Below, piece by piece: positions 11,701 to 28,468 of a stretch of 64,000 nt of DNA. Numbering within the stretch: the first letter of the stretch is position 1; every line of letters starts with the position of its first letter. The DNA is from Drosophila persimilis (lineage: Eukaryota; Arthropoda; Insecta; Diptera; Drosophilidae), in NCBI RefSeq assembly GCF_003286085.1, contig NW_020825294.1, positions 1,116,001 through 1,180,000 on the forward strand. Direction: 5' to 3'. Position numbers and translations under genes: made by a program. The notes under the pieces are model-generated. The model was given only the letters and a program-made list of their open reading frames with translations, had not been told where the DNA came from and ran no database searches.

Positions 11701-13255
11701 ATTCAATAAAAATCAAGAATAACAATTATAATAACAATTATTATAACAATTATTCAATAAAAATCAAGAATAACAATTATAATAACAATTATTCAATAAA
11801 AATCAAGAATAACAATTATAATAAAAATTATAATAACAATTATAATAACAATTATTATAACAATTATTCAATAAAAATCAAGAATAACAATTATAATAAC
11901 AATTATTCAATAAAAATCAAGAATAACAATTATAATAACAATTATTCAATAAAAGTCAAGAATAACAATTATAATAACAATTATTCAATAAAAATCAAGA
12001 ATAACAATTATAATAACAATTATTTAAAAAAAATCAAGAATAGCAGTTATAATAACAATTATTCAATAAAAATCAAGAATAACAGTTATAATAACAATTA
12101 TTCAATAAAAATCAAGAATAACAATTATAATAACAATTATTCAATAAAAATCAAGAATAACAATTATAATAACAATTATTCAATAAAAGTCAAGAATAAC
12201 AATTATAATAACAATTATTCAATAAAAGTCAAGAATAACAATTATAATAACAATTATTCAATAAAAATCAAGAATAACAATTATAATAACAATTATTATA
12301 ACAATTATTCAATAAAAATCAAGAATAACAATTATAATAACAATTATTCAATAAAAATCAAGAATAACAATTATAATAACAATTATAATAACAATTATTA
12401 TAACAATTATTCAATAAAAATCAAGAATAACAATTATAATAACAATTATTCAATAAAAATCAAGAATAACAATTATAATAACAATTATAATAACAATTAT
12501 AATAACAGTTATAATAACAATTATTATAACAATTATTCAATAAAAATCAAGAATAACAATTATAATAACAATTATTCAATAAAAATCAAGAATAACAATT
12601 ATAATAACAATTATTATAACAATTATTAAAAAAAAAATCAAGAATTCAATAAAAATCAAGAATAACAATTATAATAACAATTATTCAATAAAAATCAAGA
12701 ATAACAATTATAATAACAATTATTATAACAATTATTCAATAAAAATCAAGAATAACAATTATAATAACAATTATTCAATAAAAGTCAAGAATAACAATTA
12801 TAATAACAATTATTAGAACAATTATTCAATAAAAATCAAGAATAACAGATATAATAACAATTATTCAATAAAAATCAAGAATAACAATTATAATAACAAT
12901 TATTCAATAAAAATCAAGAATAACAATTATAATAACAATTATTCAATAAAAATCAAGAATAACAGTTATAATAACAATTATTAAATAAAAATCAAGAATA
13001 ACAATTATAATAACAATTATTCAAAAAAAATCAAGAATAACAGTTATAATAACAATTATTCAATAAAAATCAAGAATAACAATTATAATAACAATTATTC
13101 AATAAAAATCAAGAATAACAGTTATAATAACAATTATTAAATAAAAATCAAGAATAACAATTATTCAATAAAATCAAGAATAACAATTATAATAACAATT
13201 ATTCAATAAAAATCAAGAATAATAATTATTCAATAAAAATCAAAAGTAATAATTA
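8750..13255. repeat. 4.5-kb minisatellite of 39-bp AT-rich units
   Basis: Roughly 115 tandem units of a 39-bp motif. Each unit has a CAATAAAAATCAAGAATAAC block and a block built from near-repeats of AATAACAATTAT. Length variants are 27-bp units and insertions of the 12-bp sub-block (TATAACAATTAT), so the array keeps one reading frame open from 8747 to 11020 (757 codons of a 13-residue repeat rich in Asn and Tyr). A single extra A near 11006 breaks that frame, and further one-base indels occur near 12630 and 13170. I read this as satellite DNA, not a gene: composition is uniform, no promoter or splice context is visible and the open frame follows from 39 being a multiple of 3. The unit carries an AATAAA hexamer on the plus strand. 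Confidence 0.93.
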
Positions 13256-13277
13256 TATTATTATAATAATTATTATT

Positions 13278-13510
13278 ATACCCAATACTCAAAATGAGTA
13301 TATTGGTATATTAGATTTGTAGTGAAACAGGATGTGTATAACGTCCAGAAGAAATTGTTTCCGACCCCATAAAGTAGTATATATGTATGTACATATATTC
13401 TTGATCAGCAGCAATAGCCGAGTCGTCCGTCTGTCCGTCCCTATGAGCGCCTAGTGCTCAAAGACTATAAGAGCTAGAGCATCGACATTTTGTATCCAGA
13501 TTTCTGTAAC
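13278..13510. mobile_element. DINE-1/INE-1-like mobile element fragment
   Basis: It opens with a hairpin (ATACCCAATACTC .. GAGTATATTGGTAT). It continues with wording typical of these Drosophila elements: TTTCCGACCCCATAAAGTA, TTGATCAGCAGCAATAGCC, GAGTCGTCCGTCTGTCCGTC and a GACTATAAGAGCTAGAG stretch. It directly abuts the right end of the minisatellite. It is non-coding and its right boundary is vague. The exact family within this Helitron-related group is not certain. Confidence 0.75.
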
Positions 13511-13820
13511 ATGTCATTATTACGCGTATATTTGAAAATTTCGCCCCATCCCCTTCCGCCCCCACAAAGGACGAAAATCTGTGGCATTCACAATATTGAA
13601 GATTCGAGAAAACTAAAAACGCACAATCATAGAGAATGACCATATCTATCAGATTGCTGAATCTGGTTGAGATCACATTATTTTTATAGCCTAAAGGAAC
13701 AAATCAATTTGCAGGGGTTATGCCAAGAGAGACCAAGAGACCAAGAATTGCTACAGGAATCAGGATTTGTATACAAACACCTAATCAAATGCATGAATAG
13801 GCCAAAAACTAGCCATTCTT

Positions 13821-14162
13821 GTAGAAAATATATTCATCAATGGGATAACATTATGTGGGAAGAACTAAGGGTTTTGTAAGCCAGAATTCTTCAACGGAAT
13901 CTCTAAATTGAGCAATATGAAGGACTAGCATCTTTCGTTTTTTTGTTTGCCCACTTTCGCTAAAACCTTTTTTTGTTTGACCTATTTCGCTTATGCCTTT
14001 TTTTGGGAAGTTCCAATAAAAGCCAGTATTAAGAATAAGCTAGTGAAGTAGAAAATTGATTCATACACCGTAGAAACCTATGTGGGCATGGCAAAATGTT
14101 CTATCTAGCTAATAATACTTGACGGAACATCAAAATTGATCAATTTGGTTTCCAATCCTTGA
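13821..14162 (+). repeat. Two partial copies of the dispersed repeat family
   Basis: Segments 13821-13860 and 14045-14162 both carry the GTAGAAAA..ATTCATCA..TATGTGGG pattern also present at 53771-53815. The second continues with GCATGGCAAAAT and an AGCTAATAATACTTGACGG stretch. They lie between the DINE-like element and Nse1. The rest of 13511-14492 holds no gene I can support. Confidence 0.6.
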
Positions 14163-14492
14163 CGAAGAACAATTAACCTATTATAAGCCATGGGGGTATT
14201 TTAATTTTCCAGCGAAAATAATAAAAATTTACTAGTTTTAGAGCAGTTCAGGAGAAAGATTCGTGGGGTTTTTTGCAAGTTAAAAGGAAGGATAGGATTA
14301 ATCTACAAGAAGAACTTACAGTCGTTAATATTTTCCGTCATTTACCTCAAGTAATTGAATTATTTAAATATAGGGGGCTTAAGTGGGCTAACATTAGCGT
14401 ACCAAACACTAAACAATAATTCTTTAACTCGACAAATACTAAGTTACTCGACAGTTAATAAACTTACAACGTCAGAAAAAAACAAATTCTAT

Positions 14493-15218
14493 ATGGATTT
14501 GGTTAAGCGCGCATTTCTACGTGCCTGCAAGAACCACAGCACCCTCAGCTATGGGTTGATTGATCAAATATTATCACCGCTGTGCGAGCTCCATAAAGTT
14601 GACAAACCGGCAAACAAGGAGGCACTGAAAGCTTTTGTCGGCGAAATTGATGGCTGCATTCGTGTTTTTGATCAGACGCTGGTTTTCATAAAACATGCAT
14701 TGGAGGACGAGGAGTACTTGGTGTACGCTAAGACAGATGCCACGCCGGACACCATAGCAAACACTGGTCTCGATGCAGAGGAATGCCAATACTTTGCAAA
14801 GCTGTTGGATAAAATAGCTGATGAAGAAAACTGCTGCATGGCCTGGAATCAGACTTACAGTGATCTGGGCATTGAAAAGCCGCCTAAGAAGCTCCGGATG
14901 CAGGAGCTGCTCAAGAAGTGGTGCCAAATGGGATACTTCCTGGAGGCTGAAGACAACATCTACCTGGGACCCCGAACACTTGTGGAGCTTGGTTTCTATT
15001 TGCGCTCCAATCACGCGGAAAACATAGAGAGTTGTAAGCTGTGCTCTAACCTGGTGCTATGGGATATTCGCTGTGATTCCTGCCACATTCAGTATCATCG
15101 TGACTGCATACGCAAATTTTTGCAGAAGCGGTCAAATTGTCCGTCCTGCAACGAACTGTGGAAAACTCCATTGCGTGTGTCCACAGATGGCCGGCGCTCG
15201 GTAACACCCCAGCCATAA
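14493..15218 (+). CDS. Nse1: Nse1, SMC5/6 complex RING-like subunit
   Basis: A single-exon frame of 241 residues, near the 266 of human NSMCE1. Nse1 pairs with Nse3 and Nse4 in the SMC5/6 complex, acting as a ubiquitin ligase in DNA repair and chromosome maintenance. The N-terminal half has the winged-helix-type Nse1 body (LVKRAFLRACKNHSTLSYG.., then the WCQMGYFLEAEDNIYLGPR segment). The C-terminal C4HC3-type variant RING runs over about residues 182-225: CKLC, CDSC, HIQYHRDC and CPSC are visible. The frame is open further upstream but without an ATG, so I start at the ATG at 14493 (MDLVKRAF..). A poly(A) hexamer lies at 15235-15240. It is followed on the same strand by cort; the Nhe3-Nse1-cort-Spn27A order fits the known fly arrangement. 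Confidence 0.85.
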   Translation: MDLVKRAFLRACKNHSTLSYGLIDQILSPLCELHKVDKPANKEALKAFVGEIDGCIRVFDQTLVFIKHALEDEEYLVYAKTDATPDTIANTGLDAEECQYFAKLLDKIADEENCCMAWNQTYSDLGIEKPPKKLRMQELLKKWCQMGYFLEAEDNIYLGPRTLVELGFYLRSNHAENIESCKLCSNLVLWDIRCDSCHIQYHRDCIRKFLQKRSNCPSCNELWKTPLRVSTDGRRSVTPQP

Positions 15219-15466
15219 ATAATACATATGTACAAATAAAATTAACATGAAACGAAATGAGTGTTTAGCAAATCCAACTAGTTATTCTTTCTCGTGCTGC
15301 ACTGCACTGACTAGAACCGTTTAGGTTTGGGTGAGAGTGTGTGTACTCTGTGGGCTAACTGTAGTTACTCTCTTGAGGGGGCGGTGCGGCTTTAAGAAGA
15401 GCAAACATTAAAATGGCGCGAGTATAATGCAATCTGCTGGGCAGAAAGAATTAAATGTTCGTCGAG

Positions 15467-17176
15467 ATGAGTGTTTGTGATAGTCCAAATAAATGTGCAA
15501 AAATGGACAAAAAGTCCGTAACACCATTCACAAAGGTGCGCCGCAAATTCTGGCAGCAAGAGGCCTATAAGGTGTAGAAAAGTCGAAGTAGAAGCCTGGT
15601 TCTCCCACTCATCTGCAAAATGTTTATTTTTTAAACAGAGCGAGAAATTTTTAAGCAGCAAGAATGAAAAGCAGCACGTCTCGTATTGCGGCGAACGATT
15701 CATACCGAAGCGATTTGAGCGGGAGAATATTGATTTCAATCTGAAGTACGTAGGACGCAGGGAAGAGAGGGATATTCTGGAAACGGTGAGGATTATGTTT
15801 GGATGTTCTTCAAGTGATTCGATGTACAGTTATTCAATGCACTCGTAGGGCATCACTTTAACCTCTAGCTATTGGCGTCAGAGCAGCTTCATTTCCATCA
15901 TCAACAGCGCTTTTCACATCCAAGAGCACCGCCTGCTGCAGTTCAGTAATCTGCAGGGATCCCGATCCCAATTGAGCGGCATGGTCAGCATTGATGCCGA
16001 CTGGCCCTGTTTGCCACGCAGCAGACCGACCGCCTTTCAGAATGCCACGCACGATATGCCTGGAATTTGCAGTCCGATCGATTACAATATGATGGACTGG
16101 GCTTCAAACGACCTGGTGGCCATTTCGTCCGGCCAGGACGTAATGATATGGCGCAATCTGGACGAAAGTACCATGATTTTCAGTGTGGAGTCACCGACTT
16201 CGCTTAAATATTCGCCCGATGGCAAATACCTCGCCATTGGCTGCATGGATGGCACCTATCCAGTCCTGGATCTATGGGCGGTCACACCTACAATGGAGTT
16301 TATAGTCTCGTATCGAAAATACTTCCTCAAGTCGATGGGGTTCATACGCTGCATTGAGTGGTCGCACGATGGCAACGAGTTGCTGTGTGGCACCCACTGT
16401 GGCATCATTGTGGTCCTCACCCGCCCCAAAATGACGTCCCTTCAGATCCGAGAGCACAGACATAAGATATCTATGATCAGGTTCTCACCCAATATGCGAT
16501 ACTTTGCATCGGGCGACACAGATGGCACCATCTTCATATTCGATGCTAGGCTGAAGAATCGCCTCCTGAAATTGGGCTGCAGGTCGAAGGCCGTGGTCTT
16601 CGACTGGCATCCCTGGACGGGCGTGGACTTGGCTGTGGGTAAGATCATAACCCGAAATCGGCCTAGACCCTTAATATCCGTATATTCGATCCAGTGGAAA
16701 GATGTCCCGCCTCCATTTTCATCTTCAACATACCGCGTCGGAAATTTGTGGCCACATACAAGCGCAAGGACGACAGGATCAATATCAAGACAGTCACATT
16801 CAGCAAGATCACAGGCGAGTTGCTGGTCAACATCATCAGGGGTGGTAGGTAGTAATCTGGGTTTTTATCCGGCATATATTGCTCATAATTTAAGCATTCC
16901 ACGATGTCTGCAGATGAAATGGAATGTCTGGTGTGTGAAATTCTCGTTCTTGCCTCACTGAATCGAGTGGTTGATCTGCTAGCCCACCAGGATCGTGGCA
17001 CTCTGTTCCTGATGTGGAGTCCAGATGGAACAAACATAGCCACAGGTGGTCTTGATGACACCTTCTCGCTGTGGAACTTCTTTCCCACCCACAAGAGGGA
17101 GGCTGTACTCAAGAGGCAGGCCCAAGAGGCCAAGGAGAAGTGCAGTTCCTTGTGTCTGTTTAGAGGGATTCGGTGA
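15467..17176 (+). CDS. cort: Cortex, female-meiosis Cdc20/Fizzy-family APC/C activator
   Basis: Exons 15467-15571, 15639-15785, 15849-16638, 16695-16844 and 16914-17176 give 484 residues. Cortex activates the anaphase-promoting complex in egg meiosis, directing destruction of cyclins and other substrates. Seen in the sequence: a C-box-like GERFIPKRF near residue 57, WD40 repeats ([59 protein letters not shown]) and a C-terminal Ile-Arg (..FRGIR), the IR tail that docks on the APC/C. The short N-terminus and divergent WD repeats separate it from fizzy and fizzy-related. All introns are 53-70 nt. It lies between Nse1 and a minus-strand small-protein locus. Confidence 0.9.
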
Positions 17177-17528
17177 TCAGTCCATAACAGCAAAATGTTA
17201 GATCTTAAATTAAATGTTTTATCCGCTAAGTGTTGTTATTCGGTGTGAAACAAATTAAACGCAAGCCATTCTTTATATGGAATTTATTTCAATGTTTAAA
17301 CATATCTATTGGCTGGTTGGCTAGCTTCTTTGTTTTCATTACTTATTCAATTCATGTTGTTGCTTCCAATAAAATTTCATTGAATAACCTAATGCATTTA
17401 CTCTACTGAAATCAATGATTAATTTATGAACCTAAAAACTTCACTGTTCCCTCGGGTTTACGTAAAAGGATGTAATATATATTTTATATGATGGATGTGG
17501 TAAAATTACTGGACACAGTGCTCGCTCT
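17177..17528. other. Intergenic, cort 3' flank
   Basis: About 350 bp of AT-rich sequence between two convergent genes. It probably holds both 3' UTRs. Nothing else was seen. Confidence 0.5.
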
Positions 17529-17735
17529 CTATCGGAGATCGCTGCGGATCGGATGGGCCTCCTGCTGAAACAGATAGTCCGCACAGGCTTCCGCTTGGAG
17601 GCGTCGTTGCTTGGATTGGTAGGGTTTCACAATAAACCGATGGCCGGTATAAATGAGGACGGTGGAGCCGATGCCGATGGCCATCAGACCCACGGTCGTG
17701 GTGGCGAACTTCTTGAGTCCGTTAATGAAACTCAT
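17529..17735 (-). CDS. Small single-pass membrane protein, 68 residues, unrecognised
   Basis: The reading frame encodes one hydrophobic segment (TTVGLMAIGIGSTVLIYTG, about residues 12-30) followed by a basic stretch (VKPYQSKQRRLQAEA). That layout suits a tail-exposed inner or outer mitochondrial membrane microprotein, but I do not recognise a named family. The ATG is placed exactly after a strong acceptor (TTCTTTTCTTACAG), so the frame may be reached by splicing from an upstream leader. It lies 48 bp downstream of the PIGBOS1-like frame on the same strand, which suggests one locus giving both products by alternative splicing or as a dicistronic message. Confidence 0.6.
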   Translation of the reverse strand: MSFINGLKKFATTTVGLMAIGIGSTVLIYTGHRFIVKPYQSKQRRLQAEACADYLFQQEAHPIRSDLR

Positions 17736-17783
17736 CTGTAAGAAAAGAATGCAATTAAATAAAGGCCAACTAAGAGTTACGAG

Positions 17784-17969
17784 TCATTCGAACTTTGTGG
17801 AATTTGTGACTGCCGCTGCTGTTGGAGCCTTCGGTTCACTGTCTGTTTTCTTTTCGTCTTTGAATTTCAATATCAATGGCTGCCAAATGTATATGCCTCC
17901 TAGTACCCCGAGAGCGGTTACTACCATTAACTGAGGAATTGTCACACCACGAGGACGACGAATTTGCAT
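17784..17969 (-). CDS. PIGBOS1-like mitochondrial outer-membrane microprotein
   Basis: 61 residues from the ATG at 17969. The segment GVTIPQLMVVTALGVLGGIY, then IWQPLI, matches the pattern of human PIGBOS1 (54 residues): one membrane helix ending in a GGxYI(F/W)QP motif, then a charged tail (KFKDEKKTDSE). PIGBOS1 sits in the mitochondrial outer membrane and contacts an ER partner in stress signalling; transfer of that role to the fly protein is inference. The frame is open upstream to 18053 with another ATG, but the longer N-terminus looks unlike the family. The neighbouring frame at 17529-17735 follows closely on the same strand. Confidence 0.6.
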   Translation of the reverse strand: MQIRRPRGVTIPQLMVVTALGVLGGIYIWQPLILKFKDEKKTDSEPKAPTAAAVTNSTKFE

Positions 17970-18053
17970 TTCACGAGAGTGGATTTTTATAATAAATTTT
18001 ATGTCTTCAGCCGGTTTGGTTGTTACATCAACGGCACGGAACCATGAGCACAA

Positions 18054-18695
18054 AACAGCTGAGCTGCCAAGCAGAAAAAGTTTCCCAGCACTGTTTACAG
18101 CATTGCCAGATTTGTTAAATCAAAATGGCAATGTTATTTAAAATTCAAATATTATTTAAATGCCATTAATTAAATAGTATTTGGTCATGTTGTTCCGGCA
18201 AGTTTAGGTATTCTCCAAGAATATGAATCAAGTCAATGCTCATGTATATGGGAAAACACTATGCAAATGGCTGAAATCGAATTCATGGGGCAAAGGAGGG
18301 GAAATAAAGAGAAATGGGGAAAAAAGACCTGACCCATGTTCAGGAGACTGTGACGTGCGCTGCTGGCGTTTGGGACTCCCAACAAAAACAAACACGCGCG
18401 CAGCCACCGCGACGTTGACAGAGCTAGCTCTGAAGCTGGTTTTTAAGCTTGCCCGCTCAGACTCTTGAGTCAATCCAATTGGGATCGCGGAGCACAACGG
18501 TTATCGTCGTCCGTCATTCCATTCGTCCTCTCTCGCTCTCTTCTACTGTGTTCAGTGTCTCTGTGTGGTGTCGTAGTCTCTCCCGCAACAGCAGCAGCGC
18601 GCATCTATTTAACAGTTGCTTTGGTGGTCGAGAAAAGGAGAATAATAGACACAAGAAAATCGTATCGATCGTATCGATTGGGGAGCATAATAATA
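18054..18695 (+). promoter_or_regulatory. Spn27A promoter and 5' leader
   Basis: About 640 bp upstream of the serpin start. TATCGATC and TATCGATT at about 18663-18679 are DRE-like and lie within 35 bp of the ATG, so probably in the leader. The reading frame stays open upstream of the chosen ATG, but that part is low-complexity and not serpin-like. Confidence 0.4.
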
Positions 18696-20039
18696 ATGAT
18701 AAGCAAAAATCTGGCTTTGAGCAGATTGCTGGCAGGTCTTCTGCTGGTATTTGGAGCATCAGCGTCGGCGAATGGCAACTCAATACCGACGATAACGACG
18801 CCTCAGGGCGTGTTTGAGACGCGGACAGACAAGGTGCCGATCGGACCAGTGGCGCTGCCAGCGATGCCCGGAGGGTATGATGACATTGACACCTTTGTGC
18901 CATTCAGAAGCGACTCCCACGACCAGTTCTCGTGGCAGCTGCTGAAGACAGTGCTGCAGAATGAGACGGAAGCAAAGAATGTGATCATATCGCCGTTCTC
19001 CATCAAGCTGGTCCTGGCCCTGCTCTCGGAGGCTGCCGGCGCCGATACCCAGACGCTGCGGGAGCTGGCCAACACCCAAACGGATATCAGGTCGCAGAAC
19101 AATGTGCGCGAGTTCTACCGCAAGACGCTCAACTCGTTCAAGAAGGAGAACCAGCTCCACGACACTCTCAGCGTGCGCACCAAGCTTTTCACCGACAGCT
19201 TCATCGAAACTCAACAGAAGTTCACGGCCACCCTAAAGCACTTCTATGACAGCGAGGTCGAGGCCTTAGACTTCAGCAACGCCCAGGCGGCGGCCGACGC
19301 CATCAACGAGTGGGCCAGCAACATCACACAGGGCCGGCTCAGCCAGCTGGTGAGTCCGGACAATGTGCGGAGCAGCGTGATGCTGCTCACCAATCTCATC
19401 TACTTCAATGGACTGTGGCGCCGGCAGTTTGCCAGCACCTACCAGGGCGCCTTCTTCCGCAACCAGAAGGAGCAGTCGCGCGTGGAGTACATGGAACAGA
19501 CGGACTTTTTCTACTACCACAACTCTGAGAAGCTGAAGGCCCAAATCCTCCGACTACCCTACAAGGGAAAGAACTCCATGTTTGTGCTGCTGCCCTACGC
19601 ACTCGATGGCATCCACGAGCTGGTCCATACGCTGGAAAACGATGAGTTGAAGGGCGCCCAGTGGGCCATGGAGGAGGTCAAAGTGAAGGTGACGCTGCCC
19701 AAGTTCCACTTTGACTACCAGCAAGACTTCAAAGAGACTCTCAAGAGTCTGGGCGTGCGAGAGATCTTCGAGGATAGCGCCTCACTGCCAGGACTGACGC
19801 GTGGAGCCGATGTGGCCGGGAAGGTGAAGGTCTCCAACATCCTGCAAAAGGCCGGCATAAATGTGAACGAAAAAGGTACCGAGGCTTATGCAGCCACCGT
19901 TGTGGAGATCGAGAACAAGTTCGGGGGCAGCACAACCATCGAGGAGTTCAATGTGAATCGTCCCTTTGTGTTCTTCATCGAGGAAGAGTCCACTGGGAAT
20001 ATACTGTTTGCCGGAAAGGTTCACAAGCCCCAGGCCTAG
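18696..20039 (+). CDS. Spn27A: Serpin 27A, secreted inhibitor of Easter and melanization proteases
   Basis: A single coding exon of 447 residues. The first ATG giving a signal peptide is at 18696 ([20 protein letters not shown]). The serpin fold is clear: [20 protein letters not shown], then [27 protein letters not shown] and the [20 protein letters not shown] closing strands. The reactive-centre loop hinge GTEAYAAT is of the inhibitory type. The likely scissile bond is Lys408-Phe409 in [11 protein letters not shown], fitting trypsin-like targets. In flies this serpin restrains Easter in dorsoventral patterning and the prophenoloxidase-activating cascade; it is secreted to perivitelline fluid or haemolymph. 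A poly(A) hexamer is at 20084-20089. An N-terminal extension of about 60 residues precedes the serpin core. Confidence 0.9.
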   Translation: MISKNLALSRLLAGLLLVFGASASANGNSIPTITTPQGVFETRTDKVPIGPVALPAMPGGYDDIDTFVPFRSDSHDQFSWQLLKTVLQNETEAKNVIISPFSIKLVLALLSEAAGADTQTLRELANTQTDIRSQNNVREFYRKTLNSFKKENQLHDTLSVRTKLFTDSFIETQQKFTATLKHFYDSEVEALDFSNAQAAADAINEWASNITQGRLSQLVSPDNVRSSVMLLTNLIYFNGLWRRQFASTYQGAFFRNQKEQSRVEYMEQTDFFYYHNSEKLKAQILRLPYKGKNSMFVLLPYALDGIHELVHTLENDELKGAQWAMEEVKVKVTLPKFHFDYQQDFKETLKSLGVREIFEDSASLPGLTRGADVAGKVKVSNILQKAGINVNEKGTEAYAATVVEIENKFGGSTTIEEFNVNRPFVFFIEEESTGNILFAGKVHKPQA

Positions 20040-20452
20040 GCCTAAGCCACACACTCGCCGCGGTGTATAATCTTGTAATATGCAATAAACAACTAAGAAT
20101 CGAAACACATAAATTTGCTCTTGACATGGTTTCACACACAGCCCCAGTAATCGTGCGTGGCGGCGATTCCACCTCTCCATAGTCATTCCATTCCGTTTGG
20201 TTCGCTGATAAAGCCAAAGGCACTCTCTGGCACTGTCGTTGTTTTTTTTTCTTATATACGACTCTACTTTGACGGCAAGCAGGCAGGCATGCCTTGAACA
20301 ATTGAAAGCGAGCGATGTAGATGCAAAATACCTCAACATCTAGCTTTGGGAATGTCCCAAGTACGTAACGTTTAACGATCTCCTCTATTGGTAAATCAAT
20401 TTGTAAAGTTAACGCTCATCTTATGCACAAACACGACTCATGACTCACGGGA

Positions 20453-20770
20453 ATGAGGCGTTCTACACAGGGGCTTAGACAAATCGGAAAGTTTGTTCAG
20501 CAAATTAAGATCTGTGTACAAATAGAGAAGTGTCCACAGCTCTTTCGAAATATTTTTAAAGATTTAAGTGTTAAGAAATGCGAAGATTTCAAATTTTTCT
20601 CTGATAGACCATATAGAGCAGAGCTGTCTTATGCGTCTCGCTTCGGGCCTATGGACAAACGGCTTTATTATTCTACCCGGCTGCCGGCAGCCGCAGAGAA
20701 CATGAATCAGTTAGAGTTTTACACTGACCAAAATTTTCAGCCTAATGTGGATGGCGGACGCAATACTTGA
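20453..20770 (+). CDS. Possible small gene, 105 residues, unrecognised
   Basis: An ATG-started frame between Spn27A and cup. The protein is basic at the N-terminus (MRRSTQGLRQIGKFVQQIK), contains four Cys, and has an aromatic-rich C-terminal half (RLYYSTRLPAAAENMNQLEF). No family is recognised. In favour: reasonable composition and length in a short gap. Against: no visible promoter, no homologue known to me and AT-rich surroundings. The rest of the gap (20040-20452 and 20771-21087) shows nothing else. Confidence 0.3.
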   Translation: MRRSTQGLRQIGKFVQQIKICVQIEKCPQLFRNIFKDLSVKKCEDFKFFSDRPYRAELSYASRFGPMDKRLYYSTRLPAAAENMNQLEFYTDQNFQPNVDGGRNT

Positions 20771-21087
20771 TTTGAACTACAATATTATTCATTCTTTTAA
20801 CAAGGAACTTACTACGAAATTATTGGAATTAATGTTAAATATTTCCTTATATATGTTGCACCCACAATAATATCCTCGTTTGATAAATTAAAAGTATTGT
20901 TTAAAAATAATATTTCCAATAACAAATGGAATCAGAAAATAAAGTGGAATCATGGCAACATCTCAAGGCGCTTTCTTTGTCCTTCCTGTATAAAGTTTTC
21001 GTGCAAAACTTTCACATTATTCGCTTGTTCACTTCTTTATAGCCGAGTCAATATGCATAAGAGTGATATAAATTGTTGAAAACGATA

Positions 21088-27504
<6,417 letters not shown>

Positions 27505-28468
27505 TGCACTTTAGCTGCTTAGTTGCTTAATTGAGTTCGAGTTATTAATATTACCAAGTATATACTTACAGGAACGAAAATTAATTGTATTTAAAATTAT
27601 TTAAAATAGGCACTTTTCGGATTATATCAAAACTTCCTACTTAATAGTGCGAAAAAGAACAAAATCACGTTTAACACAAGATCGATCCTAAGTTCCGTTA
27701 TGCGCTCAAACACCTTTACGAACAAGGAGGGGAGGTAGAAAGAACAAGATATCGATGTTCGAGAGGAACCTATCGGCGTTTTATTTTGAAAATAACAATC
27801 ACAATTATGGTTCTAAATATTCCGGCCTAGAGTCTCCACATACGCTATCCTTATTCTTATGTCTTAATGTTGTCAACAGTATTGAGAATGCGTATTATTA
27901 GCGCAAATAGGGTATACTAACGCCATTCCCAACAATATGCATGTATGAAGTAGCAAAATTGGATTCATGTTCCGCTTATCGCACAAAAATATCGATACAC
28001 TGTGAATCGGAGTCGGAGCTATGAAACATAAAATGCAACTAGAATCAAAAGCCACTGGTATATATATATCTGTTCGAACGATGTGAAAGAACATAAAAAT
28101 ACCCTCCATTTGTTCAAAATTCATACAAGTAGTTTCATAGATATCAGCATACAAAAATTGCCAGCGCATATAAATAAATGTAAATTATATCGATATATTC
28201 GTATGTCAAGATAAATCATCCCTAAGCTGCTACACAAGCCAGACGAAAAAGTGAAGAAAATTGTAAAATAATTATTGGATATTGATTAAGAAGTTTGTAC
28301 TTAACTTAAGTACGTACAACTATACTCTGGCCAGACGGATGGATGCTTAAAGTTGGTTCCTTGCGCGATTTTCATGGTAAACAAATCGTAACATAACCTA
28401 AATGTTTTTTTTCTCCTACAGTCTGAAAACGGCGAGACGCAGGGAAAGGTAATAAAAACTACTTAAAA
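27505..28468. promoter_or_regulatory. Divergent promoter gap of cup and snRNP-U1-70K
   Basis: This 964-bp gap contains perfect DRE octamers TATCGATA at 27990-27997 and 28188-28195 and a near match (TATCGATG) near 27752. The acceptor TTTCTCCTACAG ending at 28421 marks a spliced 5' leader for U1-70K. Nothing coding was seen. Confidence 0.55.

Noticed and set aside
15972-16961. Aladin-type WD40 nucleoporin
   Set aside because: The adjoining exons give a C-box and an Ile-Arg tail, and the repeats fit the Cdc20 family; the neighbours also fit cortex.
18465-18695. A 77-residue N-terminal extension of Spn27A
   Set aside because: The open frame precedes a proper signal peptide, is low in serpin-like features and probably lies in the 5' leader.
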